Shown in pieces: positions 63,906 to 64,000 of a stretch of 64,000 nucleotides of DNA. Within the stretch, counting starts at the first letter, position 1. The number at the start of each line of letters is the position of its first letter. The stretch comes from Clostridium lentum. Lineage in GTDB: Bacteria > Bacillota > Clostridia > Clostridiales > Clostridiaceae. The stretch is from positions 11,848 through 75,847 of the forward strand of contig NZ_JACOOQ010000016.1 of assembly GCF_014287815.1 (NCBI RefSeq). Reading direction: 5' to 3'. The notes beneath the pieces were generated by a model, which was not told where the DNA came from, ran no database searches, and saw only the letters and a list, made by a program, of their open reading frames with translations. The position numbers and the translations under genes were made by a program.

Positions 63906-64000
63906 ATTTTTATTTTAAAATCTTTATATATCAAGGTTTCGAAAGTTTTTTGCATAAAAAAAACAACGACCCCCTAATTTCATGTTAAAATTGAATCTCT

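Noticed and set aside
1..64000. tRNA or rRNA genes
   Set aside because: No GC-rich cloverleaf-like stretch or T-arm GGTTCGAATCC-type sequence was found on either strand by eye; a tRNAscan-SE run would settle it.

Overview
The window looks like a chromosomal segment of a low-GC, spore-forming, anaerobic Firmicute, most likely Clostridium sensu stricto (cluster I). The support is composition (A+T clearly above 70%, intergenic regions near 85-90%), gene content (spoVS, spoIIIE-type translocase, tepA, an ispH-rpsA fusion, [NiFe]-hydrogenase maturation genes hypCDE, a UvsE endonuclease) and gene order (tepA-spoIIIE-rimO-pgsA-recA-rny-spoVS, and mutS-mutL-miaA-hfq-ynbB). No tRNA, rRNA, CRISPR array, insertion sequence or complete prophage was seen. 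I cannot assign a species.

Layout. 1-5.2 kb is accessory: a truncated solute-binding-domain sensor, a cellulose-synthase-like glycosyltransferase with a C-terminal PilZ domain, a PadR repressor beside an unknown gene, a tiny Cys/Gly-rich protein and a secreted protein. 5.2-16 kb is a plus-strand housekeeping block: tepA, spoIIIE, rimO, pgsA, SOS-controlled recA, rny, spoVS, ptsH and purB. 16-25.6 kb holds an unknown protein with a decayed nuclease-like C-terminus, a preQ1-riboswitch-controlled queT, an ABC-F ATPase, an MBOAT/DHHW O-acetylation pair, an acetate-type transporter and an unusual HTH-tyrosine recombinase fusion preceded by a perfect 28-bp palindrome. 25.7-43.6 kb is mostly minus strand: mismatch repair and tRNA modification (mutS, mutL, miaA, hfq, miaB), a lone holin, ispH-rpsA, cmk, a YhiN-type flavoprotein, an RpiR regulator, mnmM and a pseudouridine synthase, with lexA on the plus strand. 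43.8-53 kb has ilvA, pyrE, hypC-D-E, an LD-carboxypeptidase, a HAD phosphatase, a TerC protein and a DUF523/DUF1722 protein. 53.1-55.2 kb is a two-gene divergent module (putative ribbon-helix-helix/coiled-coil protein and a second tyrosine recombinase) around two different families of short repeats. 55.3-63.9 kb has a MocR regulator, two base-excision endonucleases (nfo, uvsE), an L,D-transpeptidase, a zinc phospholipase-C-like protein, a CmpB-like membrane protein and a half-length MntP.

How it fits together. Genome maintenance is prominent: recA and lexA both carry LexA boxes, and mutS/mutL, nfo, uvsE, SpoIIIE and two recombinases are present. RNA modification is a second theme (rimO on ribosomal protein S12; miaA then miaB on tRNA A37; mnmM; queuosine precursor uptake by QueT; RluB-like synthase; RNase Y and Hfq). 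A third is the cell envelope: GT2-PilZ polysaccharide synthase, MBOAT/DHHW acetylation, L,D-transpeptidase and LD-carboxypeptidase.

The best candidates for something undescribed are (a) the HTH-Xer recombinase with its adjacent 11-6-11 dif-like palindrome at 24124-24151, and (b) the 53128-55234 module, where one gene is faced by three 10-bp palindromes and the divergent recombinase by four CGCAGTT repeats. Many starts were moved downstream of the longest open frame because a clear Shine-Dalgarno sequence points to an internal ATG, TTG or GTG; the reasons are in the entries.
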